DNA of 64,000 bases from NCBI RefSeq assembly GCF_003467445.1, contig NZ_QSGS01000005.1:62001-126000 (forward strand). The letters are read 5' to 3'. The notes under the pieces were generated by a model, which saw only the letters and a program-made list of their open reading frames with translations, searched no databases and had not been told where the DNA came from. The DNA is from Exiguobacterium sp. AM39-5BH. GTDB lineage: Bacteria; Bacillota; Bacilli; Exiguobacteriales; Exiguobacteriaceae. A program made the position numbers and the translations under genes. Below, one piece after another: positions 8,358-16,505 of this stretch (positions within the stretch are counted from its first letter, which is position 1; each line of letters starts with the position of its first letter).

Positions 8358-8400
8358 CCAAGAACAGTCTTGGTAAATTGTTCAAGATTCATTTCTTGAA
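8358..8400 (+). promoter_or_regulatory. Two hairpins at the 5' end of the S-layer-like mRNA leader
   Basis: CCAAGA/TCTTGG (8358-8363, 8368-8373) and TTCAAGA/TCTTGAA (8381-8387, 8394-8400) form adjacent small hairpins at the start of the predicted transcript. Structured 5' leaders often stabilise abundant mRNAs; that role is inferred here. Confidence 0.5.
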
Positions 8401-8556
8401 AAAACTTCTACCGGGGGAGAACGCTCGGTCTTTGAAAGGGTCAGTTACATAAACATTAGTACTTTATTCATTGTTATGGATACTCGACACGGAACGAAGA
8501 TCGGCTGGACAAGGACGGTAGAAAAACCTATCTACCTAAGGGAGGATTTACATCAG

Positions 8557-11229
8557 ATGGCTAAGAAGAAACAATTCGTTACTGCAGCGGCAGCGTTCGC
8601 AGTAGCAGCATCAGCAGTAGCGCCTGCAATTACAGCAGACGCAGCAACACAAACGGTTCGCCTCAAAACAGACTACGTGCGTTCAGCAAACCTTGACGCG
8701 GTACTCGATCAAGAGTACAAAGGTAGCGAGATCCACTGGTACAAGTCTTCAATCGACTTGAACAAACTCGGCGTTTTCCAAACAGCGAAAGGTTTCGTTA
8801 AAGGAAAAGGCATCAAAGTTGAGAAGAGCCTCCGCGTATTGAACTACGTGAAAGAAGTACAACCTGCTAAGGAAATCGTCCTTGAGCAAGGTGTACCAGC
8901 TTCTGGCCTTCGCATCCAACCTGTTCTTTTCGCAGACGGTAACCTTTACAACAAACCAGTTTCAGTTTCTGGTTTCAACACAGATAAAGTTGGCGAGTTC
9001 GAAGGACAGTTCACTTACGCGAACAAAGCATTCGGATCAGTCACGACTAAAGTGAAATATAAAGTTGTTGCAACGAAAGTAGCTATCTCTGAAGTGAAGA
9101 GCGAAGTTAACGACGACGTTCTCTCAGTAACTGCTGACGTGAAAAACCTCAAAGATGGCGAGAAAGTTGAACTCGTAATCTACGCAGGCCGCGACTTAAA
9201 CGCTGCACTTCCAGCTGTTCAAGCTGAAGTAAAAGACGGCAAACTTTCTGTTAAATCTGGTAAACTTCCAGCGGGCAACCACTCATTCATCCTTCGTTCT
9301 GGCGAAGTGAAGACTGAAGTTATGAACTTCGTTGTTGAAGGACCAATGGTTAAAGAAGTGAAGGCGATTAACGCTAAAGAAGTAACTGTAACTTTCAACA
9401 AGGCTGTTGATGCTGATACGGTGCTTGGGACTTCTAACGTGGTAAAAAATATTTCATTCACTGGTGTAGGAACTGCCACAAATCCTGGTACACTCACTGG
9501 AAAATTATCTGCTGATGGAAAAACTTTGACAGTTTCTGCTCTTAATACCTTCAACGGTAGCTATGCAATCGCAACTACTGAAGATATCAAAACTGTTGCT
9601 GGTGCAAAAGTTGATAAGTTTGAAAAAGTAGTTTCACTTGTTGATGAAGTACGTCCAACAGTTTCTTCACCTGAGTACCTTGCAAACGGTAAAGCGACAT
9701 TCACTTTCTCTGAGCCAATCAACGCAACTCAAGGTGAACTTGCTAATGCCATCAAACTTACTGATGCTTCTGGTGCATCATATACACCAGTTGTTACTTT
9801 AGCAGCCAACAAAAAATCATTCGTTTTAGATCTTACTGATTCTTCATTCACGGCTGGAAAAACTTACTCAGTTGCAATCAGCAGTCTCGTTGACTACGCT
9901 GGTAACTTGATGACTCCTAACCCAGCAGTATTCACTGTTGTGAAAAAAGCTGTTGATGAGGTTAAGCCTACGGTTGAATCAATCTCTTCGAAGCAAGCTG
10001 GTTATGTAGTGGTCAACTTCTCTGAAAAAGTAACTGCTGATGCTGGAAACGTTGTAGCAACAGTTGGTGGAGTATCTGCTGACCTTGATACTAATGCTAC
10101 TCTTGATACCTCTGGTCGTGTACTCACTGTCCGTTCATCTTCGTTCAACGGAATCAAAGACATCACAGTTACAAGTTTCTCTGATGTTGCAGGTAACATT
10201 GGAGATGCTAAGACTTCACTTGTTAACTTCCCAGTCGATACTGTAAACCCAACAGTAGCTTCTAAAGAAGTTAAAGTGATTGATAACAAACTTTACCTTG
10301 TATTGACTTTCTCTGAAGATGTTACTGTTACAAATACTGCTGCGAACAACATCACTGGAACATATATCAATGAGTCTGGTGTGGAAAAAACTGTTGCAGC
10401 AATTGATGATACTACTACAAACGTATCTGCTGTATCTGGAACTAAAAATCAAGTTAAAGTCCTCATCGATGCTCAAGAAAAAGGAAACTATAATGTAACT
10501 CTTCCTGCTGGTTTAGTAACTGATGTAGTAGCAAATGCAAACGTATCTTCTTCAGTTGCTTACACTGTTGGTACTTCAACTAGCGAGAAAATCAAACCAT
10601 CAGTTGTTTCTAGTATCCAATCTGGTAATAACAACGAAATTACAGTTTTATTCAGTGAAGAGGTTGGTGCTTCTGCATTGGATCTTAATAACTACTTGAT
10701 TGAAGGATCAGTTATTGCTGAGAAGGCTGTTTTCACAACTGACGCAAAAACCACTGTTAAATTGACTCTCAAAGAGGGTGCAATCAAGAAGTCTGGAACA
10801 TACAACTTTACAGTTAAAAATGTTGCTGATGTGGTTGGAAACGTGATGGAAACAGAAACTTCACAAAAATATTTCGAAGAAAATGATAAACCAGCATTGA
10901 CTTCGGCAGTTTTAACTTCTAATAACATTTCTGGAAACTCTTCAATCATTACCTTGACATTTGATGAAGCTATTCTTCCAGCGTCTATCGTCGAAAGTAG
11001 TTCAGTAGCAGATTTCGGAATCTTCTTAGATGACGCTGCGCTTCCAGGAGCTATTGTTTCAGAAACGATGGGAACTACAACAAACCAGGTTCTTTTAACA
11101 ATCAACCGTTCATTGACTGCTGTTGAAGCAGCTAAAACGATTACATTGAAGCCAACTACTGATTTCAATGTTGCTGATTTAGAAGGCAACTTACACCCGA
11201 CATTTACTTCTGTCACGGTGTCTAAGTAA
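8557..11229 (+). CDS. S-layer-like surface protein with non-SLH N-terminal module and SbsA-type Ig-like repeats
   Basis: An 890-residue exported protein. The start at 8557 follows GGGAGGA by ten bases; the longer in-frame start at 8476 has no binding site. Residues 1-29 are an Ala-rich signal peptide. Residues 33-95 form a basic, aromatic module (IHWYKSS, FVKGKG, RVLNY) that recurs in the secreted 5'-nucleotidase at 27480. Residues 100-170 look like an Ig-type domain. A linker domain follows to about 265. The remainder is a series of Ig-like domains with V.VTFS..V, DEVRPTV and DVAGN patterns, as in SbsA-type S-layer proteins. No SLH or LPXTG motif is visible. N-terminal codons are the preferred set of highly expressed genes; from about 9400 the DNA becomes AT-richer. 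A strong promoter, long leader and terminator suggest a major surface protein. Confidence 0.8.
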   Translation: MAKKKQFVTAAAAFAVAASAVAPAITADAATQTVRLKTDYVRSANLDAVLDQEYKGSEIHWYKSSIDLNKLGVFQTAKGFVKGKGIKVEKSLRVLNYVKEVQPAKEIVLEQGVPASGLRIQPVLFADGNLYNKPVSVSGFNTDKVGEFEGQFTYANKAFGSVTTKVKYKVVATKVAISEVKSEVNDDVLSVTADVKNLKDGEKVELVIYAGRDLNAALPAVQAEVKDGKLSVKSGKLPAGNHSFILRSGEVKTEVMNFVVEGPMVKEVKAINAKEVTVTFNKAVDADTVLGTSNVVKNISFTGVGTATNPGTLTGKLSADGKTLTVSALNTFNGSYAIATTEDIKTVAGAKVDKFEKVVSLVDEVRPTVSSPEYLANGKATFTFSEPINATQGELANAIKLTDASGASYTPVVTLAANKKSFVLDLTDSSFTAGKTYSVAISSLVDYAGNLMTPNPAVFTVVKKAVDEVKPTVESISSKQAGYVVVNFSEKVTADAGNVVATVGGVSADLDTNATLDTSGRVLTVRSSSFNGIKDITVTSFSDVAGNIGDAKTSLVNFPVDTVNPTVASKEVKVIDNKLYLVLTFSEDVTVTNTAANNITGTYINESGVEKTVAAIDDTTTNVSAVSGTKNQVKVLIDAQEKGNYNVTLPAGLVTDVVANANVSSSVAYTVGTSTSEKIKPSVVSSIQSGNNNEITVLFSEEVGASALDLNNYLIEGSVIAEKAVFTTDAKTTVKLTLKEGAIKKSGTYNFTVKNVADVVGNVMETETSQKYFEENDKPALTSAVLTSNNISGNSSIITLTFDEAILPASIVESSSVADFGIFLDDAALPGAIVSETMGTTTNQVLLTINRSLTAVEAAKTITLKPTTDFNVADLEGNLHPTFTSVTVSK

Positions 11230-11282
11230 TTAAAATATATTCCTATAAAAAAAACTCTTGGAATATTATTCTTGAATTTTGA

Positions 11283-11315
11283 GACTGCAGACAAATTATT
11301 GTCTGCAGTCTTTTT
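11283..11315 (+). terminator. Terminator after the S-layer-like gene
   Basis: GACTGCAGAC (11283-11292) pairs perfectly with GTCTGCAGTC (11301-11310), followed by TTTTT. Confidence 0.92.
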
Positions 11316-11635
11316 ATTTTCAATTAGTCGTTCCATTTCATCGCGCTCTCTCTTTTTGTCTCGACCTTACGTTTGTATTATTCATTAATCACCGGACAAG
11401 GTTTTACGTGGTTGGAGCTTACTCAGAAAATGAAATTGAGCATATTATGGGTTTTAGTTTGTTTACTTCGAAGGGATAGACTATTCATTACAATGAAGAA
11501 GTAAGCGATTAAAGAACTTTATCATCAAGAGATGGAACTCACTAATCCTACTAAATTGGTACATTTTCATTAAAAGGATTGGACACGGAATGATTATCGT
11601 TAGCAATCGTATACGATGTATGATGGTTTGAATTG
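11316..11635. other. Intergenic region without a supported gene
   Basis: About 320 bases, moderately AT-rich. A short forward frame crosses it but has no ribosome binding site and no recognisable motif. I see nothing else in it. Confidence 0.4.
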
Positions 11636-11681
11636 AAAACAGGCTGACATTACGTATAAAAGCGTGATGTCAGCCTGTTTT
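11636..11681. terminator. Long symmetric terminator hairpin
   Basis: A 19-base arm at 11636-11654 pairs with 11663-11681 with one G-U pair. A-tracts on one side and T-tracts on the other make it work on either strand. No intact gene leads into it. The likely source is the degraded reverse-strand frame at 11738-11899. Confidence 0.75.
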
Positions 11682-11737
11682 GTTACTATATCGATATCGT
11701 GAAGTGTTTACTCTGCCGACAGTAAGTGTGTCACAAC

Positions 11738-11899
11738 CTAACTTGTATTGAGGGCTTTGAGAATCGTTCAATATTTTTTAATTGTCTGATGCGACATACC
11801 TAGATGTAACAATACGTCTTTGATAACGTCTTGCGATGGATGAATACTTGGTGGATGAGAGATTTGGGCTGAAAGAAATACGTAAAGATTTGGTGAATT
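11738..11899 (-). pseudogene. Possible remnant of a small reverse-strand gene
   Basis: The reverse strand reads a protein-like stretch containing SQDVIKDVLLHLGMSHQTIKKY, then a TGA (11770-11768), then TILKALNTS to a TAG at 11740-11738. No start codon or ribosome binding site remains at the 5' side, and an orphan terminator lies 57 bases downstream. The family is not recognised. This could also be chance. Confidence 0.25.
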
Positions 11900-11915
11900 T
11901 CAAATTTGTCAAATC

Positions 11916-11945
11916 TTGTCGAACGTTAACAAACCAAATTTTAAT
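11916..11945 (+). promoter_or_regulatory. Possible promoter of the propeller-like paralogue operon
   Basis: TTGTCG (11916-11921) and TTTAAT (11940-11945) with an 18-base spacer, about 95 bases before the first start codon. Confidence 0.35.
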
Positions 11946-12041
11946 AACTTGCTTACCTTAATTCCGAATTCAAAAACGATGAGAAGAAAGGGTGCTATAA
12001 AATGAATGAAAGACTCATGTAGAGGTAGGGGAGAACCAATG

Positions 12042-13670
12042 ATGATGAAGAAACTTCTCTGGATGACTGTTTTTGCTTTTGTTCTTTTTGTAGGTCCATC
12101 GGTTCAAGCCGAATTCGATGTAACGGAAATTACGGAAATCAATGAAATCAACCGAGATTCATACGTTGTCCGGAACGAACATATTTATCTCGGTGGAAAA
12201 GATGGGCTACGTATCTATCGCTTAGATACAGGGAAACTCGTCCATCAACTTGGCAATCAAGCGGTCCATGTATTAGCCGTCAACGAGGAAGAGACGCGAA
12301 TCGTCACGAAAGAAGGAGCGCAAATTCGTATCTATGACGAGACGGGCACGCTCCTACGCTCTATCGAATCCTTCTCATACGGCCATAAATCGGTACGTGT
12401 GACCGCAGACGACTTGCAAGCAAGCTTTCTCCCCCATTCATCGCAGCTCGTCCTCGTGAGCCGTCCGATCGGGATGGTGTTTTATGACGTCGAGACAGAT
12501 CAAGTGACCCTGCTTCAAAATGATCATCCGTACGGACAGTTGCGGGTGTCGGCACAACAGGTCGCCGTCCAATCGGGCCGGCAAGTGTACATGTATGATG
12601 TGAACGGTCGACTCGTGAATGTGTTCGGTTTAGAAGAATCGACATCTTCTTTCGATCTCACGACAGACGGGATACTTGTCTACAATAAGCCGAACGGCGA
12701 AATTGGCGTTATAAAACCAAACGAGCCTAGCATTTTCATCCGCGATCTCGGTATTAGAGGGGTCATCGACCTCGATGACAGCGGTACGTTCCTCTCGAAC
12801 GAAGATACACTGTTCGATTTCAAGACCGGGAAGAAGATTTATGCGTCGCTCCAACCTGGCCGTTACATATTCACACCAGATGCCACAAAATTTGTGTCGT
12901 TTGGGAAAAAAGTGATTGTCTATGGTGCTGCGGATTTAAATAAACGAATTAAGGCGATCAAAATCAATCCGGAGTTGAAACAAATCATGCTAGGTGAAGA
13001 AGTGACGCCTTCACTTGTTGTGACACGTGTTAACGGGAAGACAGAAATCATCACAGAAGGAATCAAATGGAGAGCGGCACCCGATTTCAAGATTGTCTAT
13101 AAAAATGGGAAGTTCGTCACATCTATTAATGGACCGGCTACTCTTTATGCGGAGTATGAAGGATATGATTTATTGCTCAATATAAAAATATTACTTCCGC
13201 CTCCTTTAACCGATCTCGAATGGCTAGAGAGTCATAAAGCATCCCTCGAGAAACGACGGACATTCGTTGGTGGGGACTACAAGCTGCTCGATGCGTATTC
13301 GAAAGTGAGAGGGCCGGTTGGAAAGTTGTTGTTCAATAAAAAAGTGATGACCAGTGGAAAGTTCAATGGGGATTGGATTTTTGCCTCGACAAAGAATAAA
13401 CAACGTGTGGATGAAATCGTGTTCTCGTTTACGAACTATCGGCGTACCGACATTACGGCGAGCGAAGTGAACGCGGTCTTTGGGAAGCCGAACAAGGCAT
13501 GGAACGAAAAAGGACATTTCGAAGTCATTCGCGGCACTAAACATATGGAGAAGCGCTATATCACTCAGGTCACAGAACATCGCATCCGCCCGAGCCAAGC
13601 GCTCTGGGTGTATTACGATGCGAACGGAAAAGCGCGGATGGTGCGCTATTTCGAGACCGTCCCGAAATAA
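12042..13670 (+). CDS. Secreted propeller-like protein with BIG2-like domain, paralogue A
   Basis: A 542-residue exported protein of unknown function. Three ATGs lie at 12039, 12042 and 12045; 12042 places GGGGAG eight bases away. A signal peptide ends near VQA. Residues 30-310 contain repeated four-strand patterns (YLGGKDGLRIYRLDTGK, GMVFYDVETDQ, YMYDVNGRLV) like WD/PQQ propeller blades. Residues 315-395 resemble a BIG2 domain (LGEEVTPSLVVTRVNG). The last 140 residues (from DLEWLESHKASLEKRRTF) form a conserved domain ending VFGKP and WVYYDANGKAR, with a weak likeness to DUF4309. The next gene encodes a paralogue with the same layout, and the stop is 36 bases from its start. Confidence 0.6.
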   Translation: MMKKLLWMTVFAFVLFVGPSVQAEFDVTEITEINEINRDSYVVRNEHIYLGGKDGLRIYRLDTGKLVHQLGNQAVHVLAVNEEETRIVTKEGAQIRIYDETGTLLRSIESFSYGHKSVRVTADDLQASFLPHSSQLVLVSRPIGMVFYDVETDQVTLLQNDHPYGQLRVSAQQVAVQSGRQVYMYDVNGRLVNVFGLEESTSSFDLTTDGILVYNKPNGEIGVIKPNEPSIFIRDLGIRGVIDLDDSGTFLSNEDTLFDFKTGKKIYASLQPGRYIFTPDATKFVSFGKKVIVYGAADLNKRIKAIKINPELKQIMLGEEVTPSLVVTRVNGKTEIITEGIKWRAAPDFKIVYKNGKFVTSINGPATLYAEYEGYDLLLNIKILLPPPLTDLEWLESHKASLEKRRTFVGGDYKLLDAYSKVRGPVGKLLFNKKVMTSGKFNGDWIFASTKNKQRVDEIVFSFTNYRRTDITASEVNAVFGKPNKAWNEKGHFEVIRGTKHMEKRYITQVTEHRIRPSQALWVYYDANGKARMVRYFETVPK

Positions 13671-13706
13671 ATCGAAAACTTGAGAATGATTGAAGGAGGA
13701 GTCATC

Positions 13707-15341
13707 GTGAAACGTTTGGTCAGTGGTTTGATCGGCATCGTGTTTCTCATGTCCACACTCAGTGTATCGGCAGAAATTAAAATGTCGACACGGAGTCAAA
13801 TTAACGAAGGCAACCTGTACGGATATGTCGTCAAAGGAGATACCCTTTACGTGTCCTACGGCGGGTTGAAATTATACGATATGGAGACCGGCGCGCTCCT
13901 TCGGAAGCACGAAGCGGACTATGGGGATCGCGTGTTAGACGTCAGTGACGACGAAGCGTGGACGGTCATGTCCGATAGTTACAGAGGGATCCGCATATAT
14001 AATCAGTACGGGGAAGTCAGCAACGAACTCAGATTGTTAGAGTATCAAGGTGAGACGTACCAACTGTACGACACGAAGCAAGCGAAGTTTCTTCCGGGCA
14101 CGTCGACACTCGTGATCGCGACAGACGACGATCAACTCATTTTTTATGACGTCGAGCGAGAGGCTGTCCAATTCGTGCGGGGCCTTGACACGTCAGGCGA
14201 GCTGCACGTGTCAGATACGTACATCGCGCTCGGTTACCGGCAATCGATCATCTTGCTTGATCACAACGGACGCAGTGTCCACGAATTAATGGAAGACCGG
14301 ACGATTCTCTCCTATGATTTAAATCGCAATGGGCAGCTGGCCTATAACACGGACGATGGCATGGTGACGTTGCATGAAAACCCACTCGCTGAAGGTGAAA
14401 CGACGAAGTTGGGGTTGACGTCGGCTATTCATCTCGATGAAACGGGTACGTTCATCGGTACGAAAGGTGGACGCGTATATGATACCGAATCATGGAAACG
14501 AATCTATACGAACATGACGTCAGGCATGGTCGATTTCAATGAAACGACGTCACGTGTCTTCACGGTCGGGGACGGACCGATTAAAGTGTATGATGCCTTT
14601 AACTTGAAGAAGCGAATTGATTCCGTGAAGATTCAGCTCGGGAAAAGCGAATTGATGGAAGGTATGGCATTGACGCCATCGATTCTTGTGACCGGGAAGG
14701 ATGGGTCGACCACGGTCGTGAAAGACAAAATCGTCTGGCGGACGAGCAACTCGCAAGTCGCGTATTTCTCGCAAGGAAAATTACTATTGAAGACACCTGG
14801 CCGCGTGTCTCTGAAAGCAACGTACGAAGACCACGAGGTGACACTGGATATCACCGTCAAAAAGGATCCTCGTCCGTCTGATGTCGAATGGTTGAAACTG
14901 CAAAAGCAAACTCTTGAGAAAAAACGCACCTTTTTGAATGCGCCGTATCGCTTGTATTCGGATTACAACACGATCAAAGGGGTCGCTGGCAAATTCTATC
15001 TGGACCAAGATTTGATCATGCGCGGAAAGTATAAAGACAACTGGCTGTATGGGACGTATCGTGGAACGAAGAAAGTGGATGAGATTTTACTGTTTCTCGA
15101 CTATGAAAAGCGTGACATCACAGCCGATGAAGTGCGAAAAGTGTTCGGGAAGCCACTGTGGGACATCGAGGTGGATGGAAGCACGAGCCGGTTGATCCGA
15201 GGCACCAAAACGATCGACCGAGCAGAACTATCGACTTTCACATTGCATCCAATCAATAAAAAACATGGGCTCTTCATCTTTTATGACCTTGAAGGCAAAG
15301 CCACGTCCTTCTATTTTACCGAATCGATGCCATCAGGCTAA
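13707..15341 (+). CDS. Secreted propeller-like protein with BIG2-like domain, paralogue B
   Basis: A 544-residue paralogue of the preceding gene, arisen by tandem duplication. I start at GTG 13707, six bases after AAGGAGGA (13693-13700). The signal peptide ends near SVSA. Propeller-like repeats (LYVSYGGLKLYDMETGA, GIRIYNQYG, FYDVEREAV) are followed by a BIG2-like domain (LTPSILVTGKDGSTTVV) and the shared C-terminal domain (DVEWLKLQKQTLEKKRTF to VFGKP). The gap to the next gene is 23 bases, so 12042, 13707 and 15365 probably form one operon. The function is unknown. The shared C-terminal domain may be the functional or anchoring part because it is the best conserved between the two copies. Confidence 0.6.
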   Translation: MKRLVSGLIGIVFLMSTLSVSAEIKMSTRSQINEGNLYGYVVKGDTLYVSYGGLKLYDMETGALLRKHEADYGDRVLDVSDDEAWTVMSDSYRGIRIYNQYGEVSNELRLLEYQGETYQLYDTKQAKFLPGTSTLVIATDDDQLIFYDVEREAVQFVRGLDTSGELHVSDTYIALGYRQSIILLDHNGRSVHELMEDRTILSYDLNRNGQLAYNTDDGMVTLHENPLAEGETTKLGLTSAIHLDETGTFIGTKGGRVYDTESWKRIYTNMTSGMVDFNETTSRVFTVGDGPIKVYDAFNLKKRIDSVKIQLGKSELMEGMALTPSILVTGKDGSTTVVKDKIVWRTSNSQVAYFSQGKLLLKTPGRVSLKATYEDHEVTLDITVKKDPRPSDVEWLKLQKQTLEKKRTFLNAPYRLYSDYNTIKGVAGKFYLDQDLIMRGKYKDNWLYGTYRGTKKVDEILLFLDYEKRDITADEVRKVFGKPLWDIEVDGSTSRLIRGTKTIDRAELSTFTLHPINKKHGLFIFYDLEGKATSFYFTESMPSG

Positions 15342-15364
15342 CTATGATCATGGAGGAATACAGT

Positions 15365-16231
15365 ATGAATTATCGAATCAAAGGAATGATTTTAGGTCTT
15401 GCCTTACTCTTGGTATCAATCCCGGCGGAAGCCGCACAATCGACAGACGAATTCGTCAAACAGTTACAACGGTCTTACGTGAACGGGTACACGTACGACG
15501 ACCATATGCTCATTCAACTGAATACTTCGAAACCACTCGAGGTCGTGTCCATTTTCAAGCGGGAAGAAGATTATTGGAATGATTATATGATTTATGTTCA
15601 TGAGTTACACCAGGGAGAGTGGAAACAATCGTATCAACGTTCGATCGAAGACCGCTCGAACCTCATGTTCGTGACGAAAGGGCGGATGGGTGCGACCGAT
15701 AAAGTCGTGCTCGGCAGTTTTGAAGGGAGCGGCGGATTCATGGACGCCTTCTTGATCGGTTCACCGAACGGGCGCGACATCCGGCTCATGCAGCAAAAGA
15801 CCGGTCTGTTCCAAGGGGGCGCCATCATTCTGGACGGCACGCTCTTCTACTCGTCTGCGGGGATCGCCCATCAAAAATATCGCGTCACGAATGGGAAGGT
15901 CGTCTCGAATGGACGCACGGCCGGACGTGACGACCGCTTCATCTCGGGCAACCCAAACATTTGGATCGGTTTGACGAAATCGGGTTCCCGTTCTGTCTAT
16001 ACTGGAAAGAAAACGATTTATGCAAAAGTCGGAGATCGCATCGGGATCGGGCGTCAAGGTTTGAGCGACAGCCGAGGTTACGGCTATCGCCTCATGAGCT
16101 ATGGTTCGTTCATGTTAGATGACAACCCGAATCGATATGGCTTCATCGCCAAGCGAAAAGGGACGACCGTTTTTTCGCTAGAACCAGAAGCTTATGGCGA
16201 CGCGGTCGAGATTAAAATTATCGTTCGATAA
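15365..16231 (+). CDS. Secreted protein of unknown function
   Basis: A 288-residue exported protein, third in the propeller-paralogue operon. I start at ATG 15365, which has TGGAGGAA six to seven bases upstream; 15344 has no such site. The signal peptide ends near AEAA. The middle is rich in beta-strand patterns (VVLGSFEGSGGFMDAFLIGSPNG, quoted only as a pattern in part: VVLGSFEGSGG) resembling the lipoprotein-like TolB fold, but this is weak. The C-terminal 90 residues contain GDRIGIGRQGLSDSRG and end in strand-rich sequence that may be Ig-like. I recognise no family. A terminator follows 15 bases after the stop. Confidence 0.5.
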   Translation: MNYRIKGMILGLALLLVSIPAEAAQSTDEFVKQLQRSYVNGYTYDDHMLIQLNTSKPLEVVSIFKREEDYWNDYMIYVHELHQGEWKQSYQRSIEDRSNLMFVTKGRMGATDKVVLGSFEGSGGFMDAFLIGSPNGRDIRLMQQKTGLFQGGAIILDGTLFYSSAGIAHQKYRVTNGKVVSNGRTAGRDDRFISGNPNIWIGLTKSGSRSVYTGKKTIYAKVGDRIGIGRQGLSDSRGYGYRLMSYGSFMLDDNPNRYGFIAKRKGTTVFSLEPEAYGDAVEIKIIVR

Positions 16232-16244
16232 GCGGTGATAGTTG

Positions 16245-16273
16245 GCGTCTCTCTAAAAAGAGAGACGTTTTTC
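16245..16273 (+). terminator. Terminator of the propeller-paralogue operon
   Basis: CGTCTCTCT (16246-16254) pairs with AGAGAGACG (16259-16267) around AAAA, followed by TTTTT. Confidence 0.9.
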
Positions 16274-16505
16274 TGTTTTCAATGAGACTCGTTTTGGATT
16301 AGGCCTACTGTATCGGAATGGAGATGAGTAGCATGAGTGTGCCAAGTCGCGTCTTTTTTTAGCCATTTAACCGGTTGTCGAACGGTGTCGAGAACTTTCT
16401 TTAACCCTTACTAAAATAAATATACCTTCACGTAAGGAGATGATGATATATTTAATTACGGAAAAATTAATTTTTTTACATTTTATTTTGAAGAGGGACT
16501 TGAAA

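Noticed and set aside
8476..8556. In-frame upstream start of the S-layer-like gene
   Set aside because: It would put 27 hydrophilic residues before a perfect signal peptide and has no ribosome binding site.
12002..12022. Six-codon leader peptide before the propeller operon
   Set aside because: Too short to judge, and the purine-rich site upstream is weak.
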